DNA of 64,000 bases from G965276675 sp965276675 (GTDB taxonomy: Bacteria > Acidobacteriota > Terriglobia > Terriglobales > Acidobacteriaceae): assembly GCA_965276675.1 (NCBI GenBank), contig OZ255624.1:4785286-4849285 (forward strand), read 5' to 3'. Shown one piece after another: positions 27,353 to 35,202 of the stretch. Both the position numbers and the translations under genes were made by a program. Every line of letters starts with the position of its first letter. Positions within the stretch are counted from its first letter, which is position 1. The notes beneath the pieces are model-generated. The model did not search any database. It was not told the origin of the DNA and was given only the letters and a program-made list of their open reading frames with translations.

Positions 27353-28636
27353 ATGATCCGGGCATTGAAGCAGGGCCTGAGCGAGTCTCAGAAGACGCAG
27401 GCCGATCGCCAGGTCCGTCAGACCGTGGAGGCGATTCTCGAGGACGTTGCCGCGCGCGGCGATGCAGCGGTGCGGGAACTGTCAGCGAAATTCGACAATT
27501 GGAGTCCCGAGGCTTTCCGCCTGCGCCCCGACGAGATCAGGTCGCTGATCGCCTCGCTTCCAACGCAGGTGATCGAGGATATCGAGTTTGCCCAGGCGCA
27601 GATCCGACGCTTCGCAACCGCACAAAAGGAAGCCCTGCGCGACATCGAGATAGAGACCATTCCCGGCGTGCGCCTGGGGCACAAGAACATCCCCGTCAAC
27701 AGCGTCGGCTGCTATGTTCCCGGCGGCCGCTACCCGATGGTTGCGTCAGCGCACATGTCGGTCCTGACGGCGAAGGTTGCCGGCGTCAGGCGGGTGGCAG
27801 CCTGCACCCCACCATTGAACGGCGTTCCGCCAGCGGCCACGGTCGCTGCGATGGCACTCGGCGGTGCGGACGAAATCTACCTGCTGGGCGGGATCCAAGC
27901 CGTCGCGGCAATGGGATTGGGCACGCAGACCATCACGCCGGTGGATATGCTGGTCGGTCCAGGCAATGCATTCGTCGCCGAAGCCAAGCGCCAGCTTTTT
28001 GGCCGCGTCGGCATCGACCTGCTGGCCGGCCCAACCGAAACGCTGATCATCGCCGACGACACCGCGGATGTGGAAATGTGCGCCACGGATCTGCTCGGAC
28101 AGGCCGAGCACGGTCCAAGCTCGCCAGCGGTGCTGCTGACGAGTTCAACGACGATTGCCGAAGGCATCCAGCCGGAGATCGAGCGCCAACTCAGCCGGCT
28201 TCCGACAGCCGATGTCGCATCAGTGGCGTGGCGCGACCACGGCGAAGTCATTCTCTGCGATACGGATGACGAACTCCTGGCCGAAGCCGACCGGATCGCC
28301 TCGGAGCATGTGCAGGTGCTCACGCGTGATCCACGCTGGTTCCTCGATCGGATGACCAACTACGGCGCGTTGTTTCTGGGCAAGGAGACGAATGTTGCTT
28401 ACGGCGATAAAGTCATCGGAACAAATCATACTTTGCCAACAAAAAAGGCGGCGCGTTACACCGGAGGACTCTGGGTTGGCAAATTTCTTAAAACTGTAAC
28501 ATATCAACAGGTCACACCTGAAGCGACTGTGTTGATCGGTGAATACTGCTCTCGGTTGTGCGCCATTGAGAACTTCGCGGGGCATCAAGAACAGGCAAAC
28601 CTGCGGGTGCGGCGATATGGCGGCCGGAACCAGTAA
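27353..28636 (+). CDS. HisD-family dehydrogenase, HpsN-like
   Basis: 427 residues from the ATG at 27353 with AAGGGGAA upstream. The HisD fold is clear: YVPGGRYPMVASAHMSVLTA, GQAEHGPSS with the Zn-site Gln/His, the catalytic ASEHVQVL pair and the C-terminal IENFAGHQEQ. IGTNHTLPTKKAARYTGGLW matches the subfamily of 2,3-dihydroxypropanesulfonate 3-dehydrogenase more than biosynthetic histidinol dehydrogenase, which has TGPNHVLPT here. No histidine genes are nearby. I infer a catabolic NAD-dependent alcohol-to-acid role. Confidence 0.8.
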   Translation: MIRALKQGLSESQKTQADRQVRQTVEAILEDVAARGDAAVRELSAKFDNWSPEAFRLRPDEIRSLIASLPTQVIEDIEFAQAQIRRFATAQKEALRDIEIETIPGVRLGHKNIPVNSVGCYVPGGRYPMVASAHMSVLTAKVAGVRRVAACTPPLNGVPPAATVAAMALGGADEIYLLGGIQAVAAMGLGTQTITPVDMLVGPGNAFVAEAKRQLFGRVGIDLLAGPTETLIIADDTADVEMCATDLLGQAEHGPSSPAVLLTSSTTIAEGIQPEIERQLSRLPTADVASVAWRDHGEVILCDTDDELLAEADRIASEHVQVLTRDPRWFLDRMTNYGALFLGKETNVAYGDKVIGTNHTLPTKKAARYTGGLWVGKFLKTVTYQQVTPEATVLIGEYCSRLCAIENFAGHQEQANLRVRRYGGRNQ

Positions 28637-28780
28637 GTGCGGATGCCCACGTATCGCGATCGACAGCAAGCCCGACATATCGTTCTGATCTCATCATGGA
28701 CTGGCGCTGCGCTTATCCCGTTCGGCTGGTTGACCTAAGCGAATCGGTGTAGTTACCCGCGCTGGACAGGAGAGAAGAGC

Positions 28781-29500
28781 TTGGCACTAGCGAAAGAACT
28801 GGAGCGGCATCAGGTCGCTGAAGCCTATGGCAGGTGGGCACCAGTCTACGACATCGTATTTGGCCCCGTGTTCAGCCGCGGACGCCGGACAGCGGTTGAT
28901 GCCGCTGAACGCGTCGGCGGTCGCATACTCGAGGTGGGAGTGGGAACCGGCTTGTCGCTCGGTCACTACGCCAAGAGCAACCAGATCGTCGGCGTCGACA
29001 TTTCCGAACCAATGCTGATCAAGGCGCAGGAACGCGTCAAGAAATTGCAACTCAGCAACGTCCAGTCGATTGACGTGATGGATGCGGAGCAATTGACCTT
29101 TACCGACGCCTCTTTCGACGTTGTGGTAGCCCAATACGTGGTCACGGCGGTGCCGAATCCGGAAAAGGCGCTTGACGAATTCGTTCGGGTTGTGCGACCC
29201 GGTGGTGAGATTATCCTCACCAGTCGAATTGGCGCTGAAAGCGGTCTGCGCGGCACCATGGAGAAGTGGCTGATGCCTGTGACAAGCCGGCTTGGCTGGC
29301 GGACCCAGTTCGCCTGGGCGCGCTATGAGCATTGGGCGAACACTGCACCTGTCCGGCTGCTTGAACGACGGGCGTTGCCGCCGTTGGGTCATTTCTGGCT
29401 GATACGTTTCGCACGGTTGAACGACAACAAGACGAACTCGAGTTTTGATTCCATCGACACCCGCATGGTAGCGACAGAAGCGACGCAGGCACGTGCCTGA
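28781..29500 (+). CDS. pmtA: Phosphatidylethanolamine N-methyltransferase, PmtA type
   Basis: 239 residues from a TTG start with GGAGAGAAG upstream. Opens VAEAYGRWAPVYDIVFGPVF, with the SAM-binding motif GGRILEVGVGTGLSLGHY at about residue 46 and VGVDISEPML after it. The C-terminus RLLERRALPPLGHFWLIRFAR is characteristic of rhodobacterial/rhizobial PmtA. It methylates PE to phosphatidylcholine three times. It opens a set of lipid-related genes that includes phosphatidylserine decarboxylase, which makes the PE substrate. Confidence 0.88.
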   Translation: MALAKELERHQVAEAYGRWAPVYDIVFGPVFSRGRRTAVDAAERVGGRILEVGVGTGLSLGHYAKSNQIVGVDISEPMLIKAQERVKKLQLSNVQSIDVMDAEQLTFTDASFDVVVAQYVVTAVPNPEKALDEFVRVVRPGGEIILTSRIGAESGLRGTMEKWLMPVTSRLGWRTQFAWARYEHWANTAPVRLLERRALPPLGHFWLIRFARLNDNKTNSSFDSIDTRMVATEATQARA

Positions 29501-29569
29501 TCGTTCAGGTGCCTGAGTGAGGCAAGGTCGAGACGGCTACCACTTGCCCAAATTCCAGAAGGAACAGCA

Positions 29570-30199
29570 ATGAACGGCTTTCGAGAGCTTCTAAAAGTGC
29601 AGCGTTGGGACGATCATCGTTATTATCATCATAGTCGGATTAACCAATCGCTGCATTTGCTCAGTGCGATAACCTTTGTCTGCGCCTACGCCCTGACCTT
29701 CGACGATCCGGCAATCGCTGCACTGCTCGGGTGGCTGATCGCGATGACCAGCCGTCAGATCGGACATTTCTTCTTTGAACCAAAAGACTATGACATCGTT
29801 AACGAGGCAACCCACGAATACAAAGAGGAGATCAAGGTCGGCTACAACCTGCGCCGCAAGGTCGTTCTGATGACGGTCTGGGCGCTGTCGCCGCTGCTTC
29901 TTGTTGCCAGTCCAACGTTGTTCGGCATCTGCGCGCCTCATACCAAGGCCGTGGAGTTCGCGCGTCATCTCGGCAATCTGTGGCTGGCGGTGGGGCTAGG
30001 CGGACTGCTGTTCCGCACCGTGCAGCTTTTTATGATCAAGGATCTGCAGACCGGACTGGTCTGGGCCACCAAGATCATTACCGACCCGTTTCATGATATC
30101 AAGCTCTATTACCGCGCGCCCCTCCAGCTCCTTAAAGGTCATTTGTTCGATCCGACGTTCGACGATCTGCAGACGGAGACCGCCGAGGCCAACCACTAA
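29570..30199 (+). CDS. Mpo1/DUF962-like membrane protein
   Basis: 209 residues with about four membrane segments. The N-terminal YYHHSRINQSLHLLSA resembles the H-x-x-x-N-x-x-x-H motif of the Mpo1/DUF962 group, and RQIGHFFFEPKDYD resembles its second His motif (IGH-x-x-FE). Mpo1 is an iron-dependent 2-hydroxy fatty acid dioxygenase in yeast. The likeness is by motif only. The gene is 69 bases after pmtA on the same strand, so a lipid role is plausible. Confidence 0.55.
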   Translation: MNGFRELLKVQRWDDHRYYHHSRINQSLHLLSAITFVCAYALTFDDPAIAALLGWLIAMTSRQIGHFFFEPKDYDIVNEATHEYKEEIKVGYNLRRKVVLMTVWALSPLLLVASPTLFGICAPHTKAVEFARHLGNLWLAVGLGGLLFRTVQLFMIKDLQTGLVWATKIITDPFHDIKLYYRAPLQLLKGHLFDPTFDDLQTETAEANH

Positions 30200-30209
30200 T
30201 CCGGCGGCG

Positions 30210-30241
30210 CACCTTCGGGCCAAAGCGGTTGCCCGAAGGTG
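30210..30241. terminator. Bidirectional hairpin between convergent genes
   Basis: A perfect 11-bp stem CACCTTCGGGC / GCCCGAAGGTG with a 10-nt loop lies between the stop of the Mpo1-like gene and the stop of the aminotransferase gene. The place and strength fit a terminator for both directions, though there is no long T tract. Confidence 0.65.
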
Positions 30242-30243
30242 TG

Positions 30244-31929
30244 TTACGAAAGCTGCTTCCGCCCACTCAGGCTGGCTGAACGCCTGTTTGTCAGCATCTC
30301 TCGCAGGATTCTCCGCTTGATCGACCGGTTCGTTGCAGCAGCGTCAGCCCACCACCAGCCGTCCTGACGCATCGCCCGGCAAGCCGAAATGAACCGCTCC
30401 ATGACTTCCTGGAAATCGGCTTCCGTGTAGTTTAGACTGAAAATCAGTCGCCCCGTGCCGATCCAGCTCAGCGCCAGCCCCTCCGCCCGCAGATAGTATT
30501 GCAGCATCCAGTTGTATCGCGACGGCGTGGTGTAGCCGACGGTCCAGATCGAGGAGAGGTTGGCGACCTGCACTGGAAGATCCTCAGCCTGCAGCCTGCT
30601 GTTCAACATCGCCGCGCGTTCGTCCCACTGCTGGTCCAGTCCTTGATACAGCGCCTGGATTTCGGGCGTTTCCAGCCGCTGCAGGAACTCCGTCATGGCA
30701 CCCATGACATAGGGATGCGAATTAAACGTTCCCCGAGCAAAGCAGATGTCGGCGGGATGGTCCGGATCGAAGCGCTTCATCAGCGCCCGGCGGCCACACA
30801 GCACGCCAACCGGCAGCCCACCACCTAACGTCTTGCCATAAGTGATCAGGTCGGGCTGTACGCCAAAGTAATCCTTGGCTCCGCCCGGCGCCAGGCGGAA
30901 ACCCACAAAGACCTCATCAAAGATCAGGGGAATCTGGCGCTCGTCGCACACCGCCCGAAGCTGCTGCAGCCAGGCCGTATACGCCGCCCGGTCGAACCCC
31001 GCGCGCCGCGAACTGTCGACCAGCGAGGAATCTGCTGGCGCCCCGGCATTCGGATGCAGCGCCTGCAGCGGATTGACAAGCACGCAAGCAATGTTCCGCC
31101 GCGTGCGCAGCACCCGCAACGTTCGCTCGGACATCTCCGCCAGCGTATAGGTATCGCGCGCCGGCTGCGGATTCCCAACCCCGGGCTGAACGTCGCCCCA
31201 CCAGCCATGATAAGCGCCGCTGAAGCGTACTAGATGGGAACGTCCCGTGTGGTAGCGCGCCAGGCGCACGGCCTGCATGATTGCCTCCGTGCCCGACATG
31301 TGGAACGAGACCTCATCAAGGCCAGAGATCTGGCACAGCCGCCTCACGTTGTAGACGACGGTCGGATGATACGCGCCCAGCACTGGACCGAGTTCGCGCA
31401 CCCGCTCCGCCCCAGCGGCAATGCACGTCTTGTAGAAGTCGTGTCCGAAAAGGTTGACACCATAGGAGCCGGTCAGATCGTAGAAGACGTTGCCATCAAG
31501 ATCACGGACCGTGACACCCTCTGAGGACGCCAGAAAGGAACCAGCCGACAGATGTTGACGAACGTGGCGGCTGTACTGGAACGGGACACGATAGGCACTG
31601 ACGAACTGCAGATCAGACAGGCCCACCGCTGCCTCCGCGGTGACAGCTCGGGTTCGCGCGAACCGGGTCTGATACAGGTGTGCCAAGCGCATGAAGCCGT
31701 CGCGGCGTCGCTGCCCGATCTCCTCTGGCGCATCGTCGGAACGGAAGAACCGCTGCTCGTCGAACTCGTAGAACGGGATCAGCGACGCCACCCGCCGCGC
31801 CATGCGCGCATGTCCGGCGATCGACCTGTGCTTGGCCCGCGACAGTTCCAAACGCGTTTTCGCCTTGCTCAGAAATCCGCCCAGAACGGCGGCCCCTGCG
31901 GTTGCTGCCAGATAGATCTGCGTGGACAT
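30244..31929 (-). CDS. Class III PLP aminotransferase with membrane-anchor N-terminus
   Basis: 561 residues. The last 430 follow glutamate-1-semialdehyde aminomutase-like enzymes: VSFHMSGTEAIMQAVRLARY, LIFDEVFVGFRLAPGGAKDY, and the PLP lysine in ITYGKTLGGGLPVGVL. The first 120 residues are an extension: a hydrophobic segment at 4-20 (IYLAATAGAAVLGGFL), then a basic helix and an Arg/aromatic-rich stretch. This suggests a membrane-attached enzyme. Neighbours are pmtA, the Mpo1-like gene and, divergently 32 bases away, phosphatidylserine decarboxylase. An amino-lipid or long-chain substrate is possible; that is inference. Confidence 0.8.
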   Translation of the reverse strand: MSTQIYLAATAGAAVLGGFLSKAKTRLELSRAKHRSIAGHARMARRVASLIPFYEFDEQRFFRSDDAPEEIGQRRRDGFMRLAHLYQTRFARTRAVTAEAAVGLSDLQFVSAYRVPFQYSRHVRQHLSAGSFLASSEGVTVRDLDGNVFYDLTGSYGVNLFGHDFYKTCIAAGAERVRELGPVLGAYHPTVVYNVRRLCQISGLDEVSFHMSGTEAIMQAVRLARYHTGRSHLVRFSGAYHGWWGDVQPGVGNPQPARDTYTLAEMSERTLRVLRTRRNIACVLVNPLQALHPNAGAPADSSLVDSSRRAGFDRAAYTAWLQQLRAVCDERQIPLIFDEVFVGFRLAPGGAKDYFGVQPDLITYGKTLGGGLPVGVLCGRRALMKRFDPDHPADICFARGTFNSHPYVMGAMTEFLQRLETPEIQALYQGLDQQWDERAAMLNSRLQAEDLPVQVANLSSIWTVGYTTPSRYNWMLQYYLRAEGLALSWIGTGRLIFSLNYTEADFQEVMERFISACRAMRQDGWWWADAAATNRSIKRRILREMLTNRRSASLSGRKQLS

Positions 31930-31961
31930 CGTCTTGCCTTCCGTTCCAGCAGGCTGATCCC

Positions 31962-32855
31962 ATGACCATCCGATCGACGATAGTGAAGATTGTACATCAG
32001 GAGGATTTGAATTTCCTGCTGACCAATCGAATACCCCGGCGCCTGATCACCCGCTTCATGGGCTGGTTCAGCCGCATCGAGCAACCTTTGATCCGCGACC
32101 TGTCGATCAGCGTCTGGCGCTTCTTCTCGGATCTTGATTTGCGCGAGGCCAAGAACTCGCGCTTCCGCAGCATGCATGACTGCTTCACGCGCCAACTGCG
32201 TGACGGCGCCCGGCCAGTCGATACCGACCCTGCGGTCCTGGTCAGCCCGTGCGATGCGATTGTCGGCGCAGCGGGAGCAATCGAGGATGATCAGCTTTTC
32301 CAGATCAAGGGCTTTGCTTATCGGCTCTCGGACCTTCTGGCCGACAAAGCGCACGCCGGCGCATTTCGCCACGGCGGCTACGTCACCTTGCGGCTGACAT
32401 CAAGCATGTACCATCGCTTCCATGCACCCCATGACTGCACGGTTGAAGGCGTGGTGCACGTCCCTGGCGACGCCTGGAATGTCAATCCGATTGCGCTGCG
32501 CCGGGTTGAACGGCTGTTTTGCAAGAATGAACGCGCGGTGATCCGCACCCGTCTCGCGGCAACCGGATCCGCAGTCACATTGGTTGCCGTTGCAGCCATA
32601 CTCGTAGCTGGCATCCGGCTGCGCTTTCTGCCGTTTGGGCTGCGCGGCGACGACGGTTTGGAAAAAACCTATGTCTGCGACGCCGTCTTGCAGAAGGGCG
32701 AGGAAATGGGCTGGTTCGAGCACGGATCAACCATTGTCGTCCTGACACCGCCAGGCTTCCGCCTGTGCGACGATGTGAATGAAGGGACTGTGGTCCGCGT
32801 TGGTCAGAAACTCATGACAATGCCAAACTGGGACGCCTCGTCCCAGGTTGCCTGA
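31962..32855 (+). CDS. psd: Phosphatidylserine decarboxylase
   Basis: 297 residues from the ATG at 31962. The self-cleaving site that yields the pyruvoyl group is in WFEHGSTIVVLTPPG (Gly-Ser-Thr). Upstream motifs YRLSDLL, RLTSSMYHRFHAPHDCTVEG and the VNPIALRRVERLFCKNERAV block are conserved. It converts PS to PE at the inner membrane, giving the substrate for PmtA. It is divergent from the class III aminotransferase with only 32 bases between starts, so their promoters must overlap or lie in the coding regions. Confidence 0.92.
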   Translation: MTIRSTIVKIVHQEDLNFLLTNRIPRRLITRFMGWFSRIEQPLIRDLSISVWRFFSDLDLREAKNSRFRSMHDCFTRQLRDGARPVDTDPAVLVSPCDAIVGAAGAIEDDQLFQIKGFAYRLSDLLADKAHAGAFRHGGYVTLRLTSSMYHRFHAPHDCTVEGVVHVPGDAWNVNPIALRRVERLFCKNERAVIRTRLAATGSAVTLVAVAAILVAGIRLRFLPFGLRGDDGLEKTYVCDAVLQKGEEMGWFEHGSTIVVLTPPGFRLCDDVNEGTVVRVGQKLMTMPNWDASSQVA

Positions 32856-32925
32856 CCGTCCTCGGATTCACCGGCTGTTAACGATTGTTTGCCGTAATGG
32901 TGGTGCATACTCTCGGATCCTGCCT

Positions 32926-33906
32926 GTGACTCAGACGCCGCCGCCTCTCTGCCACCTGACCCATGCCGGCTTCCGCATGCTGGGTGAGCCTGTGTTCCGC
33001 CTCAGCGAGGGTACGAAAGTCCCCTCGATGGTGGTGCAGCTCGACCGGCAGGAGGCTGTGCTGCCGCTGCGATCGGTGGCACGGGAGTTCGCCATTCCGT
33101 CCGACTCGGCTGACGGGCAGATGCTGAAACTGATCGAGCAGGCCCTGGAATACGTCGTCTGTATCCGCTTGGGTGACCGCCTGCCGTCGGAGCTGAACGG
33201 CGGCACCGCGAGCTGGGAACCTACGGAGCAGGATCGGCGGATCGCCGCCAGCCGTGTGCACTATAATCTGATGCGCTGCGTCTTCGCGCGCATCGGCAAG
33301 GCCACGTCCGTCAAGGGCGACGGCGCACCTGGATGGGAGGACGAGGGCAACAACCGCGCCTTGCTGCAGCAGGCCGTCACTGAAGCGGCGGCGCTGGTTT
33401 CGGACCGGGATGAGGCTGTCGTCACCGCGAACATCGGCATCCTGATTGAGGAGATGGGGTTCATCGAGTGCATGCGCCGCACCTTGATCCGGGGAATCAA
33501 CGGCCCCAGGGACAAGCTGTTGCGCATCGACGTCAGCCAGGCACCATCAGGCCGCCACGACACCGTCAAACAGGTCCAGGCGCTGACCCGGCGCGGCCTG
33601 ACGGAAATCAGCAACCGGTTCGATACCGTCGATGCTCGCCTCGACGACATTCTGGCGATGCTGCGGGACATGGAAACAACGACGCTGTGGTTGCGCCACC
33701 AGCGCGACTGGCTGTTCCGGACGAACCAGTCCTGGGGTCCGGTATTTGCCGACTGGGCCAATGCGCCAAGTCACTTCGACGACTTCCTGTGGAAGGTAAT
33801 TGAGCGGACCTACCTGTTCCTGGCCCCTCGTTTCATGTCATTCCAGGAATGGACGACCAGGGACAGCCGGCTGAAGCAGGAGTCGGTCCACGTGACCGTC
33901 TGGTAG
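32926..33906 (+). CDS. Unrecognised protein downstream of psd
   Basis: 326 residues from a GTG at 32926 (MTQTPPPLCHLTHAGFRMLG). The frame stays open to an ATG-less start at 32848. It is soluble, with a helical middle and a region near residues 235-270 that looks like a short coiled coil (HDTVKQVQALTRRGLTEISN and VDARLDDILAMLRDM). The C-terminus is rich in Trp and Phe (DWLFRTNQSWGPVFADW). I know no domain for it. Its place directly after psd suggests a role tied to the lipid genes or to the same promoter. Confidence 0.6.
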   Translation: MTQTPPPLCHLTHAGFRMLGEPVFRLSEGTKVPSMVVQLDRQEAVLPLRSVAREFAIPSDSADGQMLKLIEQALEYVVCIRLGDRLPSELNGGTASWEPTEQDRRIAASRVHYNLMRCVFARIGKATSVKGDGAPGWEDEGNNRALLQQAVTEAAALVSDRDEAVVTANIGILIEEMGFIECMRRTLIRGINGPRDKLLRIDVSQAPSGRHDTVKQVQALTRRGLTEISNRFDTVDARLDDILAMLRDMETTTLWLRHQRDWLFRTNQSWGPVFADWANAPSHFDDFLWKVIERTYLFLAPRFMSFQEWTTRDSRLKQESVHVTVW

Positions 33907-33916
33907 CCCTTCGCCG

Positions 33917-35137
33917 CTACCTTCGCTTCCAGTCCTTCGACCAAAGCGCGGTCAGCGCCAGGGCACTGCCCACCGCGACAACCGCCGCCGCAACCAAACC
34001 CTCAAAACCCCCATCGCCAAACACGACGCCGGCCAGCGCGGAACCCAGCGCCGCGGCAAGCGAGGTCGCGGCGTTGAACAGTCCGACGCTTTCCCCTCGT
34101 GCAGTCGGGGCAAGCCGCACAGCGAGGGAGTTGGCGCCCACAGCCAGCAGCGGCCAGACAAACTGGATCAGCGCAAAGGCACTCAGCGCCAGCCAGCCGA
34201 TCCAGCCGAGATGCATAAGCCCACCAACTGCGACAGCCCCGAGCAACAGCAGCCGCGCGGCAATGCCGAGTATCAGCATCCGGCCTCCACCCAGGCGATG
34301 CGTCGCCGCGCCGATCGGCCGATACAGCAGCAGGCTCGCCGCGACACCCACTGCATAAGCACATGAGGGCAAGATCGGGTTCATGCCATATTGCCGGGTC
34401 ATCGCCACCGGAAACAGCGTGGCAAACCCGTTCATGGCCGGATATGCGACCAACCACACCGTCAGGAAGTGGCGCAGAGGCAAATTGATCACGCGCAGAT
34501 AGGCACTAAGCTCTTGCCAGGAGACGTGGTGGCCTCGGTGGTGCGGTCCTGGAACACCGGCGTCACCGCCGACCATCGGCCGCGGCGCGGGCTTCGCCGC
34601 TGCACTGCGCACCGCTCCAGCGGGCGCGAAGGCAAGGGCCAATGCACTGGCAACCAGAAGCGCCATCCCGGCGACGACGAAGCCTGCGCCGGGATGGCTG
34701 TGCGCCAGGACCCCTGCCGCGATCAGCCCGACGACCTGGCCCGTGCTGATATAGCGTTGCAGCAGCGCGACGCGGGCGTCCCAGCCCTCCTCCGGTTGCG
34801 CCTGGATGGCAAGCACATTGCCTGCTGTGGTGGTCGCCATGGCGCCCAGTCCAGCCCCGGCCGCCAGAAGAATGCGCATCGGCTCGGGCGCGAAGTCGAA
34901 CAACAGCAGCAACACGCCGGATGACACCGTACCCCAGATCAGCAGATCACGGTGCCGGCCCGTGCGGTCAGCCCAACTTCCCAGAAACGGCGCGAATATC
35001 CCCAGCAAGGAGAACGTTGCATAGGTCAGCCCGGCAGATTCGCCATGCGGGGCAGCGAGCGGCATCAGCACGGGCACAAGGCCGTTCTGGGTCAGGCCAA
35101 GCAGGCTGTATGCAATGAACCATTGCTCGCCACGCAA
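33917..35137 (-). CDS. MFS transporter
   Basis: 406 residues with twelve membrane segments. Opens QWFIAYSLLGLTQNGLVPVLM; the MFS loop after TM2 is FLGSWADRTGRHRDLL (D-R-x-G-R). A long cytoplasmic loop with Pro/His-rich sequence splits the two halves. It probably exports or imports a small metabolite. It lies 65 bases from the polyvinyl-alcohol gene pair on the same strand and could serve that pathway, but it may be separate. Confidence 0.85.
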   Translation of the reverse strand: MRGEQWFIAYSLLGLTQNGLVPVLMPLAAPHGESAGLTYATFSLLGIFAPFLGSWADRTGRHRDLLIWGTVSSGVLLLLFDFAPEPMRILLAAGAGLGAMATTTAGNVLAIQAQPEEGWDARVALLQRYISTGQVVGLIAAGVLAHSHPGAGFVVAGMALLVASALALAFAPAGAVRSAAAKPAPRPMVGGDAGVPGPHHRGHHVSWQELSAYLRVINLPLRHFLTVWLVAYPAMNGFATLFPVAMTRQYGMNPILPSCAYAVGVAASLLLYRPIGAATHRLGGGRMLILGIAARLLLLGAVAVGGLMHLGWIGWLALSAFALIQFVWPLLAVGANSLAVRLAPTARGESVGLFNAATSLAAALGSALAGVVFGDGGFEGLVAAAVVAVGSALALTALWSKDWKRR

Positions 35138-35202
35138 ACCGGCTACCCTTGTCCAATGCCCTTCGTGCCGAGACCGTAGATGCTTCCACAGAGGTCAGCC
35201 AG

